A stretch of DNA of 19,668 bases. Source: JBAZTO01 sp041661865. Its GTDB lineage: Bacteria; Planctomycetota; Phycisphaerae; SM23-33. A model generated the notes under the pieces. That model did no database searches and was not told where the DNA came from. It saw nothing but the letters and a program-made list of their open reading frames with translations. The translations under genes and the position numbers were made by a program. Position 1 is the stretch's first letter; each line of letters starts with the position of its first letter. Positions 16,022 through 19,668 of this stretch are shown piece by piece. The stretch is from NCBI GenBank assembly GCA_041661865.1, contig JBAZTO010000063.1, positions 1 through 19,668 of the forward strand, written 5' to 3'.

Positions 16022-18460
16022 ATGAAGCGAATGAGCAAAACAACAGAAGGCCGCCGGCGGCGTGGCTCGGTGATTCTGCTGGTGGTCGGGCTGCTGACGA
16101 TCCTGGCGATGCTGGGCTCGGCCTTGCTTCTGGTGTCGCGGATGGATCGGCAGACCAGCAGCGCGATGGCCAAGGCGGCGTCGGACACCCACGTGGCCGA
16201 GGCGATCCTGACCCAACTGGTCGAAAACCGCCGCAAGGATTTGTGGATCGACGCGGCCGGCGTGACCTATGGGGCGGTTATTCGTCCTGGCGATGCCGGC
16301 TATACCGATGCCAACGCCGAGCGTCAGACGATCGATTATGATTTCGTCGACCCCGCCGACCCCAACACCCGCGACGACTACGACAAGGCGCTGGCCAGTA
16401 TCGAGCCTAACGTCGATGCCAACACATGGCGGCATATCAGCGTCATGCCTAACGCCACCGGCAATTTCATCAACGTCAACTACCGCGCCGATCCCAACAT
16501 GGTTGATACGGACGGCGATGACACCGCCGACGCCCGCCTCTTCCCCACCGGCCTGTATAACAGTAGCGGGACGCAGTTCTACGCGGCTGTGAGGATGATC
16601 GACGCGGGCGGCCTGCTCAATGTCAACTATGCCGGGGTGATTCCGGTAGTCGCCACGAGCGCGGCCATGAGCCCTGGGCTCATTTCGCTGTCAGTGCTGG
16701 GCGGACCGGAAGGAACCGTCGTGTCCAACCGGGCCGACACCGCCGGCGTACCCGACAATCCCTACGGCCAGGGCGACCAGTTGGCCCTGAGCTGGCTGGA
16801 CGGCAACACCGCCTGGGCCGGCCGGCTCGCACAGCCTTTCGGCACTGCCGCCCCCCCCACCGCTCGCAACCTGCTTACGACGATCGGCAAGAGCCGAACG
16901 GCTGTCCCGCGACGTCCGAACGATGCCACTATCACGGGCGTCACTTTGAGGGACACAAAGTTCAATCTTAATGACGCAAACACCGCAAGCTACGACGAGC
17001 TTCGCGTCACCTTCCTGCGAATGCTTCAGGCCGCGAACCCAAGCGATCCACAAAATCCTACTTACGCTGCCCAACTCGCGGTCAACGTCATCGATTATCG
17101 CGATAACGATGTTGGCGACAATCCGACTGTAGGTGAGATACGTAACCTGAGCAACAATCCCATCGGAGGCTCCACAGTCTGCGGGATCGAACGCCAGCCA
17201 TTCATAACGGAAGTGTACGGCCACTGTACCGATGCTAATAACTTCGACTACCAGATAGAATTGTACAATCCTTATGACAAACCCATCGACCTCACGGGAT
17301 ACGACATCCGGGCTAGCGCCAACGGCGGCCCCCCCCCGGTGTTTTCTCTTTCTGGAAATATAATCCCCAACGGCGGATATTTTGTCCTCACGAAAGCAAC
17401 CCCCGTCGATTGGAACAGCGTCACGCTGACCCGTACTGTGGGCACCGACATAATTATGCTTGACTATTTTGAGGGCGTGAACGGCGACCTTACGCTCGGT
17501 AGCACCGCGGGCTTCTGGAAGGATGACTGGCGAAATGACGATCCCAGCCTAGCCTACTACACAGACAGCTTGGGACGAGACTATGGCCACTCCGACGATC
17601 CCAATACAGATGGTAACTCCTTTATCGGACTCCCCAACACCGGGAGACCGACATTTGGAACCCCTCGCTCAGTACCAATCTACGTGCGAAACGGGGATTT
17701 CACAAATGTCGGAGAGTTGAACCGACTCTTCATGGTGGGGCCAACCAACGGAATATCACTGACCACCGCGATAGAGAACACCAGCGAAACCACCACCAAT
17801 ATCTTCAAGGGACACCTCGGCGCGGAAACCGCAATGGGTAATGCAAGTCCGCAATTGACCGCTGAGGTTCTGTTAGCCGACTACTTCACGGTGATCCCAT
17901 CCACGGGGAACTCCGTGGCTGGATTGGTCAACATCAATACCGCGCCAAAGGAGGTCATCAAGGCCTTGCCGGGGATTGCCCAGGCCGGGTTAATCCCACT
18001 GGATCCGAACGTCATTGCAGATGCGATCATTGCCTATCGGGACAAGCTCCCGAATTGGTCGAACCGCACTACGGACAGCAACGGCAAGACCACTCGCGAG
18101 AACTTTGGCTTTGGCGGGTGTGGCGAGATATGCGTGCCTCTGACGAAGGTCGCGTCCACACCCATAGGGTACGATGGAAGCAACCAGCCTCCCTTCAGCT
18201 ATTGCCTGCCTACGGCTTCCGGGGCAGACGATGGCGTGCCGCGCACCTTGAACGACTTCGCCAAGAACTACATCCTTTACTCCTGGCTGAGCAATCTGGT
18301 GACGGTGCGGAGCGACACGTACATCGCGTATATCCGCGTGCAGGCCTCCTCGTCAGCCTCGGCCACGAACGCCCGTCGCTACGTGGCCGTGATCGACCGG
18401 AGCAACTGCACCGCGGCCGGAGATTCGCCCAAGGTCCTGATGTTCACCGAAATCAAGTAG
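16022..18460 (+). CDS. gspK: GspK-like tip pseudopilin with a lamin-tail-like insertion
   Basis: The product is 812 residues, more than twice a classical GspK. The basic start RRRRG15|SVILLVVG leads into one membrane helix (16-39). Mature position 5 is Leu, not Glu, as is typical of GspK. A segment from about residue 394 (FITEVYGHC, then QIELYNPYDKPIDLTGYDI and NGGYFVLTKA) has the pattern of a lamin-tail (LTD) domain, an immunoglobulin-like fold found in bacterial surface proteins. Near residue 635, LVNINTAPKEVIKALPGI with AIIAYRDKLPNW is the helix-hairpin-helix (SAM-like) part of GspK. AAGGAG precedes the ATG. It is the last pseudopilin gene, as in T2SS operons. GspK normally caps the pseudopilus, so the LTD may present a binding surface at the tip. 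The insertion region is visibly less GC-rich than the ends. Confidence 0.83.
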   Translation: MKRMSKTTEGRRRRGSVILLVVGLLTILAMLGSALLLVSRMDRQTSSAMAKAASDTHVAEAILTQLVENRRKDLWIDAAGVTYGAVIRPGDAGYTDANAERQTIDYDFVDPADPNTRDDYDKALASIEPNVDANTWRHISVMPNATGNFINVNYRADPNMVDTDGDDTADARLFPTGLYNSSGTQFYAAVRMIDAGGLLNVNYAGVIPVVATSAAMSPGLISLSVLGGPEGTVVSNRADTAGVPDNPYGQGDQLALSWLDGNTAWAGRLAQPFGTAAPPTARNLLTTIGKSRTAVPRRPNDATITGVTLRDTKFNLNDANTASYDELRVTFLRMLQAANPSDPQNPTYAAQLAVNVIDYRDNDVGDNPTVGEIRNLSNNPIGGSTVCGIERQPFITEVYGHCTDANNFDYQIELYNPYDKPIDLTGYDIRASANGGPPPVFSLSGNIIPNGGYFVLTKATPVDWNSVTLTRTVGTDIIMLDYFEGVNGDLTLGSTAGFWKDDWRNDDPSLAYYTDSLGRDYGHSDDPNTDGNSFIGLPNTGRPTFGTPRSVPIYVRNGDFTNVGELNRLFMVGPTNGISLTTAIENTSETTTNIFKGHLGAETAMGNASPQLTAEVLLADYFTVIPSTGNSVAGLVNINTAPKEVIKALPGIAQAGLIPLDPNVIADAIIAYRDKLPNWSNRTTDSNGKTTRENFGFGGCGEICVPLTKVASTPIGYDGSNQPPFSYCLPTASGADDGVPRTLNDFAKNYILYSWLSNLVTVRSDTYIAYIRVQASSSASATNARRYVAVIDRSNCTAAGDSPKVLMFTEIK

Positions 18461-18469
18461 CGGCCCCAC

Positions 18470-18497
18470 CAGTAGTCGGTGGTCAGTAGCCGGTAGC
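18470..18497. repeat. Degenerate 14-bp direct repeat
   Basis: CAGTAGTCGGTGGT and CAGTAGCCGGTAGC lie side by side and match at 11 of 14 bases. They lie directly after the GspK-like gene and directly before a hairpin repeat. Confidence 0.5.
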
Positions 18498-18505
18498 CAG
18501 GGGGC

Positions 18506-18535
18506 GGTGCCGTGGTCGCGGTGTTTGCGACCACG
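18506..18535. repeat. REP-like hairpin repeat, copy 2
   Basis: GGTGC is followed by CGTGGTCGC (18511-18519), a 7-base loop and its perfect complement GCGACCACG (18527-18535). Compared with the copy at 15070-15099, four of nine stem pairs differ and each change is compensated on the other arm. Confidence 0.7.
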
Positions 18536-18566
18536 AGAAACCACTATCAAGGGTCAACCGTGGTTG

Positions 18567-18629
18567 CATAGCACACGCCGACTGTTCATTTGTCAGGGGC
18601 GAAAGCCCGCTCAGAATTTAGCCGGGGCC
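18567..18629. repeat. 63-bp dispersed repeat, copy A
   Basis: It begins CATAGCACACGCCGACTGTT and ends TTAGCCGGGGCC. It matches copy B (19496-19558) at 59 of 63 bases. It contains the hairpin GGGC-GAAA-GCCC and is preceded by a 6-bp inverted repeat (AACCAC 18539-18544 with GTGGTT 18560-18565). Confidence 0.8.
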
Positions 18630-18693
18630 TGACGGTCCCGACCAAATCCTTCTCGGCCCGTCGGGCCTGAACGGCCAAACCGAACGGCCACAG

Positions 18694-18753
18694 GCTACCA
18701 GATCTCACAGGCGAGATGCCTATGCTACCAGATCTCACAGGCGAGACGCCTAT
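18694..18753. repeat. 30-bp tandem repeat, two units, same family as 15120-15138
   Basis: The units 18694-18723 and 18724-18753 differ at one base (GATGCC against GACGCC), followed by a partial third start. Each contains CTCACAGGCGAGAYGCCTAT, related to the palindrome inside the GspJ-like gene, but one arm is imperfect here. Confidence 0.75.
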
Positions 18754-18792
18754 GCCACCAAACAGCCGCGAGAAAAACCTTATGGTTTTTTG

Positions 18793-18823
18793 TTGCATGC
18801 CCTGGCCTGCGAGGTGCTATAAT
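18793..18823 (+). promoter_or_regulatory. Likely promoter of the RRM gene
   Basis: A perfect TATAAT lies at 18818-18823. TTGCAT (18793-18798) is a possible -35, with a rather long 19-base spacer. Transcription would start near 18830, giving a leader of about 175 bases. Confidence 0.45.
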
Positions 18824-18829
18824 CCGATG

Positions 18830-19006
18830 GTCTTGAATCTGCCCATCGGGACGAAATGCGACTATCGATCTCCGTGTTCGATCCGCCCTTTTCTCTCGCG
18901 AGCGATTGCGGACTTTCTAGGCCGAAACGAAGGCCTCTTTCCCGATCCGGCTGGGAAAGTGAAAAGAGAGCCGGGAAATGCCCCTCAATCACATAGGAGA
19001 TCAAAG
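18830..19006 (+). promoter_or_regulatory. Long leader of the RRM gene
   Basis: The leader contains two small hairpins: AGGCC/GGCCT near 18919-18936, and CCGGCT (18947-18952) with AGCCGG near 18969-18974. TAGGAGAT gives a good ribosome binding site at 18994-19001. Long structured leaders are common in cold-induced RNA-binding protein genes, but regulation here is inference. Confidence 0.3.
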
Positions 19007-19378
19007 ATGGGCAAGAAACTGTACATTGGTAACCTCAGCTACGACGTGGCCGATGCCGACCTCCAGCAACTGCTGGCCCAGCACGGAACCGTCGAAAGCG
19101 CCGTCGTCGTGATGGACAAGATGACCGGCCGAAGCAAGGGTTTTGGGTTCGTGGAAATGTCCAACGACGGCGAAGCCCAGGCGGCCATCGCGGCGCTGAA
19201 CGGCAAGGACTTCGGCGGCCGGGCCCTGAAGGTCAACGAAGCCAAGCCCCGCGAAGATCGTCCCGGTGGGGGCGGCGGTGGCGGCGGTCGTGGCCGTGGT
19301 GGCTACGGCGGCGGCGGCGGTGGAGGCGGCTACGGTGGCGGAGGCCGTGGCGGCAGCGGCGGCGGTCGTCGCTTCTAG
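19007..19378 (+). CDS. Glycine-rich RRM RNA-binding protein
   Basis: The product is 123 residues. One RRM domain spans residues 1-82, with RNP2 LYIGNL near residues 5-10 and RNP1 KGFGFVEM near residues 44-51. It is followed by a tail of almost only Gly, Arg and Tyr (about residues 86-123), ending GGRRF. Such small RRM proteins occur in planctomycetes and cyanobacteria, where they are linked to cold or stress RNA handling. The RRM should bind single-stranded RNA, and the RGG-like tail may add non-specific RNA binding or condensation. The start at 19007 is chosen from AGGAG 7 bases upstream and the RRM boundary; the frame is open to 18716 but that part is leader. It has its own promoter and a strong terminator, so it is a single-gene unit. 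Confidence 0.93.
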   Translation: MGKKLYIGNLSYDVADADLQQLLAQHGTVESAVVVMDKMTGRSKGFGFVEMSNDGEAQAAIAALNGKDFGGRALKVNEAKPREDRPGGGGGGGGRGRGGYGGGGGGGGYGGGGRGGSGGGRRF

Positions 19379-19403
19379 TCCCCACGTAAAGCTGGAAACG
19401 CAA

Positions 19404-19437
19404 AAGAGAGGTCGCAAAAGCGGCCTCTCTTCTTTAT
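19404..19437 (+). terminator. Intrinsic terminator of the RRM gene
   Basis: A 12-bp stem (19404-19415 with 19420-19431, one T-G pair) has an AAAA loop and is followed by CTTTATT. It lies 26 bases after the stop codon. This is the clearest terminator in the window. Confidence 0.88.
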
Positions 19438-19470
19438 TGTGGGAACGTCACACGATGGCTCGGCGGTCGT

Positions 19471-19496
19471 GGCCTGCCTGTGCCGGCTGGCAGGCC
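19471..19496. repeat. 8-bp inverted repeat in front of 63-bp repeat copy B
   Basis: GGCCTGCC (19471-19478) pairs with GGCAGGCC (19489-19496) across ten bases. The right arm touches the start of copy B. Copy A is also preceded by an inverted repeat at nearly the same distance, but with another sequence. Confidence 0.55.
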
Positions 19497-19558
19497 ATAG
19501 CACACGCCGACTGTTTATTTGTCAGGGCCGAAGGCCCGCTCAGAACTTAGCCGGGGCC
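19496..19558. repeat. 63-bp dispersed repeat, copy B
   Basis: It matches copy A (18567-18629) at 59 of 63 bases. Two of the four changes fall in the internal hairpin, which becomes GGGCC-GAA-GGCCC and so stays paired. It lies in the same orientation as copy A, about 120 bases after the RRM stop codon. Confidence 0.8.
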
Positions 19559-19668
19559 GTGAGGCTTGCTGTTACCCACATCTTTTGGCCGATGTTCTGG
19601 GTAGGCTGGCCCCATCCGATGACCGGGCATGGATGCTTGGTTGGGGGGTCGGCGTTCTTATCGGGGAT

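Larger units (their letters stand above)
18461..19006. other. Repeat-rich intergenic region between the pilus-like cluster and the RRM gene
   Basis: This stretch of about 546 bases has no convincing gene. It holds the degenerate 14-bp repeat (18470-18497), hairpin repeat copy 2 (18506-18535), the 63-bp repeat copy A (18567-18629), the 30-bp tandem repeat (18694-18753), a promoter (18793-18823) and the leader of the RRM gene. No T-run terminator for the upstream cluster was found. Confidence 0.7.
19379..19668. other. Non-coding right edge with repeats
   Basis: Apart from the terminator, this stretch contains an inverted repeat (19471-19496), the 63-bp repeat copy B (19496-19558) and a broken inverted repeat (TACCCA-CATC at 19573-19582 with GATG-TTC-TGGGTA at 19591-19603). 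No gene is supported before the window ends. Confidence 0.6.

Noticed and set aside
18694..18753. CRISPR-like array from the 30-bp repeats
   Set aside because: The units are directly adjacent with no spacers, and no cas genes are nearby.
18716..19006. N-terminal extension of the RRM protein
   Set aside because: The open frame runs through repeats and the predicted promoter. The RRM begins right at the ATG at 19007, which has a good ribosome binding site.
18567..19558. Insertion sequence or transposon carrying the RRM gene between direct repeats
   Set aside because: There is no transposase and no terminal inverted repeats or target duplication that could be recognised. The repeats look like dispersed hairpin elements.

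Overview
The window is bacterial, GC-rich, chromosomal DNA. Several signs point to a planctomycete, probably class Phycisphaerae: many prepilin-type proteins of the FTLVELLVVI style (two with Ala before the cleavage site), a protein with the exact HYExAFE signature, a glycine-tailed RRM protein, and intergenic spacers rich in short hairpin repeats. This placement is inference from gene style; no marker gene settles it. I saw no tRNA, rRNA, transposase or CRISPR array.

Layout. (1) About 183-4572, minus strand: a run of seven closely spaced genes. In transcription order they are a YkgJ-like Cys-cluster protein, hisS, a HYExAFE protein, three small exported or membrane proteins (two of which look like paralogues with overlapping reading frames), and bioB. 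(2) About 4573-5048: a divergent regulatory region with a minus-strand promoter, a 9-bp tandem repeat, a very good plus-strand sigma70-type promoter and a leader of about 180 nt. (3) 5049-18460, plus strand: a long type II secretion / type IV pilus-like cluster in the order E-T-E-F-G-G-G-H-I-J-K. It has two PilB/GspE ATPases, a PilT-like retraction ATPase between them, a PilC/GspF platform protein, three GspG-like pseudopilins, one GspH-like, one GspI-like, one GspJ-like, and a large GspK-like protein with a lamin-tail-like insertion. (4) 18461-19668: repeat-rich spacer DNA around a short RRM gene that has its own promoter, a long leader and a strong intrinsic terminator.

How the genes fit together. 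The plus-strand cluster can supply the cytoplasmic motors, the inner-membrane platform and a whole pseudopilus with its tip (H/I/J/K). It lacks secretin, GspC/L/M or PilM/N/O/P, and prepilin peptidase, so those must be encoded elsewhere. A PilT between two assembly ATPases, three G-type pseudopilins and a decorated GspK make this an atypical machine, intermediate between a T2SS and a T4P. The N-terminal MshEN-like domains of the two assembly ATPases differ at the arginines expected to contact c-di-GMP, so only the first may be second-messenger controlled.

Other points of interest are a BioB that seems to lack one of the three [2Fe-2S] cysteine ligands, a family of covarying 9-bp hairpins with one copy inside the GspJ-like coding sequence, and a 63-bp direct repeat on both sides of the RRM gene.
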